A stretch of 64,000 nucleotides of DNA from a bacterium (GTDB lineage Bacteria; Campylobacterota; Campylobacteria; Campylobacterales; Sulfurovaceae): contig JAHJJU010000015.1 in assembly GCA_018822805.1 (NCBI GenBank), forward strand, positions 32,425 through 96,424, written 5' to 3'. The position numbers and the translations under genes were made by a program. Shown here piece by piece: positions 49,892-59,256 of this stretch (position 1 is its first letter; each line of letters begins with the position of its first letter). The notes beneath the pieces are model-generated. The model had not been told where the DNA came from. It saw nothing but the letters and a program-made list of their open reading frames with translations, and made no database searches.

Positions 49892-50176
49892 CTACTTCTT
49901 AATCTCATCAGCCATAGCAACAATGGCTGCATCATCAAGATTGGCTACTTGACCTTTCATCATTGCTTTCATTGCACCACCGTAAGAGTCATCTTTATAG
50001 CCCTTCATCGCTGAAATAATCTCTTCTTTGCTCATATCTTTAACAATTTTAGATTTACCCATTGCTGCTTTTTCAAAGTTTGCCCCGTGACACCCTTTAC
50101 ATGCTGCTGTTCCTGCACCATACACTGTTGAAGCCACTAGTGAAACCAATCCGATTACTTTTACAATTTTTGTCAT
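49892..50176 (-). CDS. Monoheme cytochrome c553-like protein in the nap operon
   Basis: 94 residues: signal peptide (about 1-20), heme site C26-K-G-C29-H30 at the very start of the mature protein, and the c553-type ending NLDDAAIVAMADEIKK; Met ligands are possible in the Met-rich AMKAMMKGQV. It is placed between napH and napB, where most nap operons have no such gene. It could carry electrons between NapH-side donors and NapB or serve other reductases. Confidence 0.88.
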   Translation of the reverse strand: MTKIVKVIGLVSLVASTVYGAGTAACKGCHGANFEKAAMGKSKIVKDMSKEEIISAMKGYKDDSYGGAMKAMMKGQVANLDDAAIVAMADEIKK

Positions 50177-50195
50177 TTTAAAATCCTTCTATTTA

Positions 50196-51005
50196 TTATT
50201 TTTCTTTGAAATAATTTCTAATGCTAAAATTTAAAGCATCATCATTACAAACATCTATACAGCGACCACAGTTCGTACACTCACCATTGGTCACCATAAT
50301 ACTCTCTTTATTCACCATATGTAAAACATGATTCTCCGGACAAACCACCTTACATGCCATACAGTTGGTGCACGCTTCATGGTTATGATCAACCCGTATC
50401 AAACTGGCTTTACCTATTAATGAATAGGTTGCACCCAATGGACACAAGTGACCACACCAACCATTTTTAACCCCAAAAAGGTCAAAAAGAAAAATTGCCA
50501 CCAACACGGCAAAACCCATGCCAAATCCAAAGATAATGCCTCTTTGCATAATGGTGATGGGACTTAACACCTCAAAAGCAGCAATACCGACCACAGCTGA
50601 AACCACCAAACCAAGACCCATAATCCAGTATCTGGCATTGCGTTTCAAAAATCGATAGTTCACCTCTTCTTTGTCAAGGTGAAGTTTTCGTCGTAACCAA
50701 TTGGCTAAATCGGTGACCATATTGATAGGACAAACCCAAGAACAAAACGCTCTACCACCCACCACAAAATAGAAGAAGGTAACAATCAACGCACCCAAAA
50801 GCACATCAGCACCCAACACAAACCCTGTTGCCAACACTTGAAGTGTGGTATAAGGATCAGCTAAAGGAATCGTACCAAGGATCAGTGATGAACCAAACGT
50901 TCCGGCTAAAACATTCCAACCATACGCATTGGCACCAAAATAGAGTACCAAAAGCCCAATCTGAGTCACTCTTCTTAGAAGTAAATATTTAATATTTTTC
51001 ATCAA
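50196..51005 (-). CDS. napH: NapH, membrane iron-sulfur quinol dehydrogenase component
   Basis: With NapG it oxidises menaquinol for nitrate reduction in organisms lacking NapC. 269 residues: about four helices, the paired CxxxCP motifs (CSWVCPINMV and CGHLCPLGATYS) on the cytoplasmic face, then two [4Fe-4S] motifs (CTNCMACKVVCP and CTNCGRCIDVCNDDAL). Overlaps napG by four bases. Confidence 0.93.
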   Translation of the reverse strand: MMKNIKYLLLRRVTQIGLLVLYFGANAYGWNVLAGTFGSSLILGTIPLADPYTTLQVLATGFVLGADVLLGALIVTFFYFVVGGRAFCSWVCPINMVTDLANWLRRKLHLDKEEVNYRFLKRNARYWIMGLGLVVSAVVGIAAFEVLSPITIMQRGIIFGFGMGFAVLVAIFLFDLFGVKNGWCGHLCPLGATYSLIGKASLIRVDHNHEACTNCMACKVVCPENHVLHMVNKESIMVTNGECTNCGRCIDVCNDDALNFSIRNYFKEK

Positions 51006-51832
51006 TATTCCCCTCCTGAGTTAAGATAATCAGCTGCACTCTCTTTGCTTATTTCAGTGGTTGTCTCTTGCGATTTGGCATCTTTTACACGCTCTTGGTC
51101 TTTTTTGTCCCAACCTTTGACGTAGTGATCTCCTGCTCTACCCATAGAGACCTCTCTTGGCAACACAAAAATAGCCGGTTTTTCAGTCACACATGCCTGT
51201 TCACAGAGTCCACAACCCGTACAAATGTTGTCATGAACCACAGGTAACAGATAGGCATGTTTTCCTGTTCGTTCATTTTGAGTATATTCCAGCGTAATCG
51301 CTTCATCAAGCAAAGGACAAGCACGATAGCAAGCATCACACTGTATACCCCAAAAAGCGATACACGACTCTTTATGCACCACGGCTAAACCCATACGGGC
51401 TTTATTGATGTCCAACGCTTGCTTCTCATTAGCAAGAGAAGCAAAATCCAATGCACCTGAAGGACAAACAGGTACACAAGGAATATCTTCACACATAAAA
51501 CAAGGAACTTGTGTTGGAATAAAATAAGGCGTACCAATCAACTTAGCGTCACCACCTTTTGCCATGATAAGTGTTCCTTCACGTGCTTTACCTGTCTCTT
51601 TATCGATGTTTGTTTCACGATTCTGACAGGCTTCAGCACAAAGACCACACTTAATACAAGCACTTAAAAAATCATCTTCCTTAATCGCCCCCGGAGGTCG
51701 AAGCACCAATGGTGAGGCTTTAACCTCATGGCTGTAGCCACTCCACAACAATCCACCAAGAGCTGTTAAGCCAACACTTTGAAGGGTTGTTGCCATAAAT
51801 TTTCTTCTGTTGTTGTCGGAGTTAGCCATCAT
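51002..51832 (-). CDS. napG: NapG, periplasmic iron-sulfur protein
   Basis: 276 residues with a twin-arginine leader (NNRRKFMATTLQSVG) and four [4Fe-4S] motifs: CIKCGLCAEACQ (about 53-64), CFMCEDIPCVPVCP, CDACYRACP and CTGCGLCEQACV. Passes electrons from NapH towards NapB or a cytochrome. Its ATG directly follows the napA stop. The lengthened C-terminal tail (residues 240-276) is Lys/Glu-rich. Confidence 0.93.
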   Translation of the reverse strand: MMANSDNNRRKFMATTLQSVGLTALGGLLWSGYSHEVKASPLVLRPPGAIKEDDFLSACIKCGLCAEACQNRETNIDKETGKAREGTLIMAKGGDAKLIGTPYFIPTQVPCFMCEDIPCVPVCPSGALDFASLANEKQALDINKARMGLAVVHKESCIAFWGIQCDACYRACPLLDEAITLEYTQNERTGKHAYLLPVVHDNICTGCGLCEQACVTEKPAIFVLPREVSMGRAGDHYVKGWDKKDQERVKDAKSQETTTEISKESAADYLNSGGEY

Positions 51833-54676
51833 CTATGCCTTATAAATCTTTACTGCACACTTTTTAAAATCGGTCTGTTTAGACATCGGACACGTTGCAT
51901 CAAGACAAACTTTGTTAATAAATACTTTTTCATCGAACCAAGGAACAAATACCAAACCTTTACTCGGTCTGTTACGTCCACGTGTCTCTACTCTGGCTTT
52001 AACTTTACCTCTACGAGATTCAACCCAACAGAGACCACCCTGTTTAAGACCTTTTGTTTTTGCATCATCAGGATGCATATAACACAGAGCTTCAGGAACA
52101 GCTTTGTAAAGCTCCGGAACCCTCATGGTCATGGTACCACTATGCCAATGCTCGAGTACACGACCTGTACATAACCATATATCGTACTCTGCATCCGGCA
52201 TTTCCGGTGGATCCATGTATGGTCGGGCAAATATTTTTGCTTTATTCGGTAACGGTTTTGGTTGACCCTCTTTATCGGTAATGCCTTTTAAATCACCTTG
52301 TTTTAATGCTTTGGCTAATTTACCGTAGAATGCAAACTCTTCACCCTCTTTGGCTTCTTTTTTAGCATAAGGGTCATACTTGGCATTAAATCTCCATTGG
52401 GTCTCTTTTCCATCTACAACCGGCCATCGTAGACCTCGTACTTGGTGATAAACATCAAACGGTGCCAAGTCGTGTCCGTGACCACGGGTAAAGTCGGCAT
52501 ACTCTTCAAAGAGATACTTATGAAGGAAGAATCCATACCCTTTCCACTCTTTACCGTCACTACCTTTGACATTTCGACTATCGCCTAGACATTCGCTATT
52601 GTCGTATCCTTTTTGAACCGGATCATTGGCATCAAGTTTGTAAGATTTAGCTTTTTCATTAGCAAAAAGAATTTCATACATCGTGGTGTCTTCATTGTAC
52701 CCCATGGCTTTTGCTTCTTTAATGATGCTAGGAAGTGCTGCTTTTCTTGGACCACTTGGTGCACTTTCGCCCCATAAATCTTTGACGGTAAAGCGTTTAC
52801 TAAACTCAACCCACTGCCATGTATCACTCATCGCATCACCTACAGGAAGTACTTGTTGTCTCCAGTGTTGTGTACGACGCTCTGCATTTCCGTACGCACC
52901 CCATTTTTCATAAATCATGGCTGATGGCAGTACAAGGTCGGATACTTTGGCTGAAATTCCAGGATATCCATCTGAAGTAACAATAAAGTTATCCATCTCT
53001 CTGGCTGCTTTAATCCAATGCTCGGCACTGGCACTGTCTTGATACGGGTTACACACGTTAACCCAAGCAAATTTGACAAGTCCATCTTCGATATCTCTAT
53101 GAATTTTCATGATGTGCTGCACACCTACAGGATTGATGGTTCCCTCAGGTACGTTAAGTGCATTTTCATAAATCTTTCTATGAGCCGGATTGGCAACCAT
53201 CATATCGGACGGTAATCGGTGACAGAACGTACCAACTTCTCTGGCTGTTCCACAGGCACTTGGTTGACCGGTAAGTGAGAATGCACCTGAACCTGGTTTG
53301 GCTTGTTTATTAAGCATAAAGTGAACATTATATGCCAAGGTATTCACCCACGTTCCTCTGGTGTGTTGATTCATACCCATTGTCCAGAAACTTACTACTT
53401 TTCTATCTTTTTCGATATAGAGGTCAGCCATAAGTTTAATTTTACGTTTAAACTCTTCATCACTCTCATCAGGATTACCTTTAGAAATTTTGGTCACATA
53501 ATCAGCCGTATAAGGTTCTAAGAATTTTTTATACTCTTCAAACGAAATTTCCCAATGTTTCAATGGGTTGGGTTGTCCATCAACCTTTGGCACTTCATGT
53601 TTCATTACATCACCCTCTTTGTAACCAAAAGGTGCTAATGCCGGAGCCTCTTTGCTAGAGACGACTTTGCTCATCTCTTTGCTGACAATCTCCATCTCTT
53701 TGGCACTGTATTTTCCCTCTTTGAGTGATTTTTCACCCTCACGTCGCAAACCGTATCCGGTATTGACCGGCTGTGAAGCAAAAACAATATGTTTTTTCAC
53801 AAAATCCCAATCAATAATTTTTTCAGCATCATCTCTCATCACAATTTCACGAGCGATGTAGTTCCACAGTGCCAAATCGGTATTTGGAGAGAAGATAATC
53901 TCTTCATCAGCCAAGTCTGAAGTTCTATGTCTGTAAGTAGAGAGGTTAATGATTTTTACTTTATCCGGATCACTCAGTTTTCTATCCGTTACCCTAGACC
54001 ATAAAATCGGGTGCATTTCTGCCATGTTTGATCCCCATGAAACCACCGTGTCGGTCAACTCGATATCGTCATAACATCCACTTGGTTCATCAATACCAAA
54101 GGTTTGATAGAACCCAACAACAGCCGATGCCATACAGTGCCGTGCATTAGGGTCAATCGCATTGGATCTGAATCCAGCTTTCATCATCTTTTGAGCTGCA
54201 TATCCTTCCATAACCGTGTATTGACCGGACGCAAATACTGCCACACCCTCGGGTCCACTTGCTTTCAGTGCTTTTTTAGCATGAATTTCCATCTCATCAA
54301 AGGCTCGTTGCCAAGAGACGGGTTTAAACTCGCCTTTTTTATCAAATTCACCTTTGGCGTTCATACGAAGTAGTGGTGTTTTTAATCTATCGGCACCGTA
54401 CATGATTTTTGCATTAAAATACCCCTTAATACAGTTAAGTCCTCTGTTTACCGGTGCTTCAGGGTCACCTTTTACAGCAACAATCTTACCACCTTTGGTT
54501 GCCAACATAATTCCACAACCTGTACCACAGAATCTACATGCTGCTTTATCCCATCGCCAATCCTTCTGAGCTTCATCTGATGAAGCTTGAAGCGTTGATG
54601 GAACAGCAATCCCCATTGCACTTGCTGCTGATGCAGCTGCTGCACTTTTTAGAAAATCTCTTCTGTTCAAAGCCAT
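51833..54676 (-). CDS. napA: NapA, catalytic subunit of periplasmic nitrate reductase
   Basis: Molybdo-bis-MGD enzyme reducing nitrate to nitrite. 947 residues: twin-arginine leader [17 protein letters not shown], [4Fe-4S] ligands C47, C50, C54, C82 (CRFCGTGC...NC), the molybdenum-binding Cys in [11 protein letters not shown] (about 182), and C-terminal cofactor motifs ([19 protein letters not shown]). Length is like other epsilonproteobacterial NapA, longer than the E. coli form. First gene of the operon; an FNR-type box lies about 130 bp upstream. Confidence 0.97.
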   Translation of the reverse strand: MALNRRDFLKSAAAASAASAMGIAVPSTLQASSDEAQKDWRWDKAACRFCGTGCGIMLATKGGKIVAVKGDPEAPVNRGLNCIKGYFNAKIMYGADRLKTPLLRMNAKGEFDKKGEFKPVSWQRAFDEMEIHAKKALKASGPEGVAVFASGQYTVMEGYAAQKMMKAGFRSNAIDPNARHCMASAVVGFYQTFGIDEPSGCYDDIELTDTVVSWGSNMAEMHPILWSRVTDRKLSDPDKVKIINLSTYRHRTSDLADEEIIFSPNTDLALWNYIAREIVMRDDAEKIIDWDFVKKHIVFASQPVNTGYGLRREGEKSLKEGKYSAKEMEIVSKEMSKVVSSKEAPALAPFGYKEGDVMKHEVPKVDGQPNPLKHWEISFEEYKKFLEPYTADYVTKISKGNPDESDEEFKRKIKLMADLYIEKDRKVVSFWTMGMNQHTRGTWVNTLAYNVHFMLNKQAKPGSGAFSLTGQPSACGTAREVGTFCHRLPSDMMVANPAHRKIYENALNVPEGTINPVGVQHIMKIHRDIEDGLVKFAWVNVCNPYQDSASAEHWIKAAREMDNFIVTSDGYPGISAKVSDLVLPSAMIYEKWGAYGNAERRTQHWRQQVLPVGDAMSDTWQWVEFSKRFTVKDLWGESAPSGPRKAALPSIIKEAKAMGYNEDTTMYEILFANEKAKSYKLDANDPVQKGYDNSECLGDSRNVKGSDGKEWKGYGFFLHKYLFEEYADFTRGHGHDLAPFDVYHQVRGLRWPVVDGKETQWRFNAKYDPYAKKEAKEGEEFAFYGKLAKALKQGDLKGITDKEGQPKPLPNKAKIFARPYMDPPEMPDAEYDIWLCTGRVLEHWHSGTMTMRVPELYKAVPEALCYMHPDDAKTKGLKQGGLCWVESRRGKVKARVETRGRNRPSKGLVFVPWFDEKVFINKVCLDATCPMSKQTDFKKCAVKIYKA

Positions 54677-54806
54677 TCTTTTCTCCTCCTTTAGAGAGTT
54701 TGTTTAGAAAACCATTTTTTGGAGTTATGGTAATCTGTTTAATTATAAGTTATGGTCAATTATCATAACCTTAATCAAACAATATCCTAAATTTTTTTGA
54801 TGAATA

Positions 54807-54820
54807 TTGATATGTATCAA
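54807..54820. promoter_or_regulatory. FNR-type box before napA
   Basis: TTGATATGTATCAA, identical to the box before nirDL, in the 250-bp divergent gap. Confidence 0.7.
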
Positions 54821-54848
54821 GACTGTTTTAATTTCACCCCATGTGCCA

Positions 54849-54862
54849 TTGACATAAATCAA
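54849..54862. promoter_or_regulatory. FNR-type box before the FmdE-like gene
   Basis: TTGACATAAATCAA, 65 bp before the start at 54927. Confidence 0.65.
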
Positions 54863-54926
54863 TTACTTTGTTTTATTTTTCACTATAATCGTAAAATCAA
54901 ACAAAAAAACATAGGAATACCAAACC

Positions 54927-55523
54927 ATGAACTACCCAATTTTTTTTAAGACCCTACCGACCATTACTCTACAAGATCCTCTCTCAAATTTTTTAGGAAC
55001 ATTTGAAAATGGCATGGTAGAGTTTAGCTACCTTGACATTGTCAAATCTGCCGGACACTCATGCCCAACGGTTGCAGGAGCCTACATCTGTACACTAAAA
55101 GGATTAGAAGCTTTATATAGAAATGAAATTCCAATCCGAGGGAATATTATGGTTTCACTAAAAAATGATGCCTTAGAAGGAGTAACAGGAGTTATTGCCT
55201 CGGTTATCACCCAAATAACAGGGGCTACCGAAATCTTAGGCTTTAAAGGAATTAATGGTAACTTTGCTAGAAATAATCTCATGCAGTTCAACGCCAAGAT
55301 ACATGCTGATATAGAATTCAAACGACTCGATACAGGAAAATCGGTAACCGTAACATACGACCCAAGCTCTGTTCCTGCCAATCCTAAACAACAAGCATTC
55401 ATGGGGAAAATCATGCAAGGAGTCGCCACACCTGAAGATAAAAAAGAGTTTGCTAAGCTTTGGCAAGAGAGGGTTGAAGCGATATTTAATAATATGGATA
55501 AGGTTATTACAATAAAATCATAA
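54927..55523 (+). CDS. FmdE-family protein divergent from napA
   Basis: 198 residues, cytoplasmic. The motif KSAGHSCPTVAGAY (about 34-47) matches the metal- or heme-binding N-terminal helix of FmdE-like proteins, and GATEILGFKGINGNFARNNL is the later conserved part. In methanogens FmdE goes with formylmethanofuran dehydrogenase, but bacterial forms stand alone and their role is unknown. Divergent position to napA and its own FNR-type box suggest a molybdenum or nitrate-respiration link. Confidence 0.75.
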   Translation: MNYPIFFKTLPTITLQDPLSNFLGTFENGMVEFSYLDIVKSAGHSCPTVAGAYICTLKGLEALYRNEIPIRGNIMVSLKNDALEGVTGVIASVITQITGATEILGFKGINGNFARNNLMQFNAKIHADIEFKRLDTGKSVTVTYDPSSVPANPKQQAFMGKIMQGVATPEDKKEFAKLWQERVEAIFNNMDKVITIKS

Positions 55524-55547
55524 ATATAATACCTCCATCAAATTAAC

Positions 55548-55571
55548 GGTGCGTTGGGAAACGCACCCTAC
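55548..55571 (-). repeat. REP-like palindrome R7
   Basis: GGTGCGTT-ggga-AACGCACC plus CTAC. Exact copy of R4 (12158-12181). It stands between the FmdE-like gene and nspC, 14 bp before the nspC start. Confidence 0.8.
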
Positions 55572-55584
55572 GGGATTCTAACAT

Positions 55585-56703
55585 ATGAAAACTCCTTACT
55601 GGCTACTAGAAGAGACCCTTTTGGAAAACAACCTAAAAACCCTAGCATACATCAAAGAACAAACAGGTGTAAAAATTTTACTTGCCCTAAAAGGCTACGC
55701 CCTTTGGCAGAGCTTTCCTATGGTTGCAGCGTACCTCGATGGCTGTTGTGCCTCGGGACTGCATGAAGCCAAACTCTCGGATGAGAAGTTTAAAAAAGAG
55801 TTACATACTTATAGCCCTGCTTTTAAAGAAGAAGATATAGAAGAGATAGCCAAGATATCACACCATTTGGTCTTTAACTCTCCTGCACAATTTAAACGCT
55901 TTGCTCCTTTGGCAAAAGCGTATAATCCGACCTTATCTTTGGGACTTCGAACCAATCCTGAATATTCCGAAGCTCCTGTAGAACTCTACAATCCTTGTGG
56001 AATTTACTCACGATTAGGAACAACGTTAGCCAATTTTGATGAGGGCCTTTTAGCTGAACTTGACGGGCTGCATTTTCATGCCCTTTGTGAACAAGACGCT
56101 TCTGCTTTAGAAAAGGTTTTAGAAGCCTTTGAAGAGAAGTTTGGACACTACCTCAACCAAATGAAATGGGTGAACTTTGGTGGGGGACACCACATTACCC
56201 GTAAAGATTACGATGTTGAAAAACTGATTCAAATTCTAAATGCTTTCAAGACCAAATACCCTCACCTCCAACTCTACCTAGAACCGGGAGAAGCTGTAGG
56301 ATGGCAAACAGGTAGTTTGGTTACTTCAGTGCTTGATATCGTGCATAATGGCATAGATATTGCCATACTCGACACTTCGGCAGAAGCCCACATGCCTGAC
56401 ACCATTATTATGCCTTATCGTGCCGATGTTAGAGGTTCTGATGAAGCAGGGGAAAAAGCTTATACCTATCGTTTAGCCGGCAATACTTGTCTTGCCGGTG
56501 ATGTGATGGGAGACTACTCTTTCGATAAACCTTTAACCATTGGTGACAAGATCATTTTTGAAGACCAAATGCACTACACCATGGTTAAAGCCACCACGTT
56601 TAATGGAGTTCCACTGCCTTCCATTGCCATACAACGAAAAGATGGTTCTGTCGATTTGGTCAAAGAGTTTGGATATAAAGATTTTAGAGGTAGATTATCA
56701 TAA
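55585..56703 (+). CDS. nspC: Carboxynorspermidine decarboxylase NspC
   Basis: PLP enzyme of the alanine-racemase-like fold that decarboxylates carboxynorspermidine or carboxyspermidine, the main spermidine route in Campylobacterota. 372 residues; PLP-Lys at K36 in LLALKGYALW, GLHFHALCEQD, NFGGGHHIT, YLEPGEAVGWQ and the C-terminal LAGNTCLAGDVMGDY with the catalytic Cys. The gene is free of the nitrogen genes and sits between REP elements R7 and R8. Confidence 0.93.
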   Translation: MKTPYWLLEETLLENNLKTLAYIKEQTGVKILLALKGYALWQSFPMVAAYLDGCCASGLHEAKLSDEKFKKELHTYSPAFKEEDIEEIAKISHHLVFNSPAQFKRFAPLAKAYNPTLSLGLRTNPEYSEAPVELYNPCGIYSRLGTTLANFDEGLLAELDGLHFHALCEQDASALEKVLEAFEEKFGHYLNQMKWVNFGGGHHITRKDYDVEKLIQILNAFKTKYPHLQLYLEPGEAVGWQTGSLVTSVLDIVHNGIDIAILDTSAEAHMPDTIIMPYRADVRGSDEAGEKAYTYRLAGNTCLAGDVMGDYSFDKPLTIGDKIIFEDQMHYTMVKATTFNGVPLPSIAIQRKDGSVDLVKEFGYKDFRGRLS

Positions 56704-56705
56704 TC

Positions 56706-56731
56706 GTAGGGGCAGAGCCATGGCTCTGCCC
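56706..56731 (+). repeat. REP-like palindrome R8
   Basis: GTAG head then GGGCAGAGCCA/TGGCTCTGCCC, a perfect 22-bp palindrome beginning three bases after the nspC stop. It can serve as a terminator between convergent nspC and yceI. Confidence 0.75.
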
Positions 56732-56748
56732 TCTGCTCAAATAATCTA

Positions 56749-57285
56749 TTACACCCCTGCAAACAAAATATTAATCTCAACCTTATCCCCAACAGCCAGT
56801 CCACCCACCTCTGCTGTGTCAGAAAATTTCAAATTAAAATCTTTTCGGCTAATTTTTCCTGATAAAATAAATTTGTTTTTACTATCAGCTACCAGTGAAA
56901 TGCTAAACCCAACCCTCTTGGTCACCTCTTTTATGGTCAAATCAGCCACAAACGTGTTGCCATCTTGTTTGACAAGTTTTAAATCCATTTTTGGATACTT
57001 CTCTATATCAAATACTTTTAATTTTAAATGATCATCTCTATATTTGTCATCGGTATCCACACTGTCCATTGTAGCTTCACCTACAAAGGAACTAAAGGTA
57101 CTGCTGTTGGCATCATACTCATACGTTCCGGAAAACTCATTAAATTTCCCTTCTACTTTGGCGATTAAAGCATGTCGTATTTTAAAAGTCACCATCGAAT
57201 TTTCTTTATCTACCGTATATTCAGTTCCATAAAGAGCAGTTAAACCTATGAGCAGAGCCAATGTGAGAAGTTTTATGATTTTCAT
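56749..57285 (-). CDS. YceI-family periplasmic lipid/isoprenoid-binding protein
   Basis: 178 residues: signal peptide (about 1-19) and an eight-stranded lipocalin-like barrel with YceI marks (VDKENSMVTFKIRHALIAKVEGKF near the start, MDSVDTDDKYRDDHLK, SGKISRKDFNLKF, VGDKVEINI). These proteins bind isoprenoid quinones or other long lipids. Monocistronic and convergent with nspC. Confidence 0.88.
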   Translation of the reverse strand: MKIIKLLTLALLIGLTALYGTEYTVDKENSMVTFKIRHALIAKVEGKFNEFSGTYEYDANSSTFSSFVGEATMDSVDTDDKYRDDHLKLKVFDIEKYPKMDLKLVKQDGNTFVADLTIKEVTKRVGFSISLVADSKNKFILSGKISRKDFNLKFSDTAEVGGLAVGDKVEINILFAGV

Positions 57286-57396
57286 TATTTATCCTTATAT
57301 TTATTATAATTTATACATTATACAATAACCAAACCCAAAAATAATTGGAGTTTTTGCTATAATACGCTTCATTAAACTCTTCACAAACGGAACATC

Positions 57397-59253
57397 ATGA
57401 TACAACTAACGAATATAAGTAAAAGCTTCGGTGGGCAAACCCTCTTTAAAGACCTTAACCTTAAAATGACCTCTAATCAAAAGATAGGACTTATAGGACG
57501 TAACGGTTCAGGAAAATCGACCCTTTTTAAAATTATATTAGGTGAAGAGAGTTATGATGAGGGGGATGTAACTGTTCCTAAAAATTATAAAATCGGTACA
57601 CTCCGTCAGCACTTAGAGTTTACGGAACCGACGGTACGCCAAGAGTGTGCTTTGGTTTTGAGTGAAGAGGAGCAGTACAACTTTTATAAAATAGAAAAAA
57701 TACTCTTTGGTTTGGGCTTTACGGCTGAAGATTTAGACAAAGATCCATTGAGCTTTTCGGGTGGATATCAAATACGTATTAACCTTGCGAAACTTTTGGC
57801 AACGGAACCCAACATGTTGCTACTTGATGAACCGACCAACTACCTTGACTTGCTTTCGCTTCGTTGGCTTAAACAGTTTATTCGCTCCTTTGAAGGTGAA
57901 GTGATTTTGATTACCCATGACCGTGAATTTATGGATGCTGTTACCACGCATACTATGGGAATTCAGCGAAAATCACTACACATTATTCAAGGAGACACCC
58001 AAAAGTACGATGCAACCTTGGCTCTAAGTGATGAAACCTATGAAAAAACCCGTCAAAATCAAGAAAAAAAGCGTAAAGAGTTAGAGGAGTTTGTCGCTAG
58101 AAATAAAGCCCGTGCTTCCACAGCTGCCTTGGCACAGTCAAAACAGAAGATGTTGGACAAAATGGACGATATGGAGAGCTTAGAGAGTGAAAAAAATCTG
58201 GACTTTAACTTTACCTACAAAGAGACACCTGCCAAAATCGTTTTACGTGCTGAGAATTTAGGCTTTGGCTATAACGAGAATGAACCTCTTTTTCAAAACG
58301 TCACTTTTACACTGGAGAATGGAAAAACTTTAGCCATTATCGGTAAAAACGGTAAAGGTAAATCGACCCTACTCAACTACATAGCAGGAGAACTCCCCCA
58401 TCAACAAGGTACAAAAAGCTTTCATCCTTCAACCACCATGGCACACTTTGGACAAACCAATATAGAACGGCTCAATGTCAATGCCACTGTTCAAGAGGAG
58501 ATAGGTTCGGTAGACAAAAAGCTGGGCATTGCCCAAGTACGAGGAATCTGTGGAACCATGATGTTTTCAGGTGAGTTGGCTGACAAAAAAATCAGCGTAC
58601 TCTCAGGGGGAGAGAGAAGCCGTGTGATGCTGGGAAAAATTATTGCAACCCCTTCCAATCTACTGCTACTCGATGAGCCTACCAACCACTTGGACATGTA
58701 CTCCATTGACTCTTTATGTAAAGCCATAGAGGAGTTTAAAGGTGCAACCATTATGGTTACCCACTCCGAGATGCTTTTACGACGACTGGCTGATGCACTG
58801 ATTATTTTCCATAAAGGTGGAGCCGAATATTTTGATGGAACCTACGATGAGTTTTTAGAAAAAATAGGTTGGGAAGATGAAACTGTAGGGGACGACCCCT
58901 GTGTCGTCCCCAATTCAAAAAAAACAACCAAACCCAAAATAGACAACAAAGAGCGTAAAAAACTACGTTCTGCCCTCATTCAAACACGAAGCAAAGAGAA
59001 CGCCCCTCATAAAAAAGAACTGGAGTTTTGTGAAGAGAAGATTATGGAGTTGGAAGCATTATTAGAAGAGGAGAATGAAAAACTGATGGAAGCTTCAAAC
59101 ACGGGTAACAACTCAGCCATGATAGAAGCTTCACAAAATGTAGGAAAACTTCAAAATGAGGTAGAGGAGTTGTTTGAACGATTGGAAGTTGCTTCTGAAG
59201 CTTTAGATGAGATTGAAGAGAAGTATGCACCACAATTGGAAGAGTTGGAGTAA
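57397..59253 (+). CDS. ABC-F family ATPase with a REP element inside the coding sequence
   Basis: Soluble tandem ATPase of the ABC-F group that acts on ribosomes. 618 residues: domain 1 (Walker A GRNGSGKST 34-42, LSFSGGYQIRI, LLLDEPTNYLD), linker rich in Lys/Glu (about 200-260), domain 2 (GKNGKGKST about 314, LSGGERSRVMLGK, LLLDEPTNHLD), then a C-terminal coiled coil (about 525-618). Codons 497-505 (58885-58911) are exactly REP element R9, read as VGDDPCVVP in the hinge before the coiled coil. Nearest to the Uup/YheS type. Confidence 0.93.
   Translation: MIQLTNISKSFGGQTLFKDLNLKMTSNQKIGLIGRNGSGKSTLFKIILGEESYDEGDVTVPKNYKIGTLRQHLEFTEPTVRQECALVLSEEEQYNFYKIEKILFGLGFTAEDLDKDPLSFSGGYQIRINLAKLLATEPNMLLLDEPTNYLDLLSLRWLKQFIRSFEGEVILITHDREFMDAVTTHTMGIQRKSLHIIQGDTQKYDATLALSDETYEKTRQNQEKKRKELEEFVARNKARASTAALAQSKQKMLDKMDDMESLESEKNLDFNFTYKETPAKIVLRAENLGFGYNENEPLFQNVTFTLENGKTLAIIGKNGKGKSTLLNYIAGELPHQQGTKSFHPSTTMAHFGQTNIERLNVNATVQEEIGSVDKKLGIAQVRGICGTMMFSGELADKKISVLSGGERSRVMLGKIIATPSNLLLLDEPTNHLDMYSIDSLCKAIEEFKGATIMVTHSEMLLRRLADALIIFHKGGAEYFDGTYDEFLEKIGWEDETVGDDPCVVPNSKKTTKPKIDNKERKKLRSALIQTRSKENAPHKKELEFCEEKIMELEALLEEENEKLMEASNTGNNSAMIEASQNVGKLQNEVEELFERLEVASEALDEIEEKYAPQLEELE
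58885..58911 (+). repeat. REP-like palindrome R9 in frame inside the ABC-F gene
   Basis: GTAG head, GGGGACGAC-ccctgt-GTCGTCCCC, 27 bases, exactly nine codons and no stop in this frame. It lies wholly inside the open reading frame. Confidence 0.8.
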
Positions 59254-59256
59254 ATT

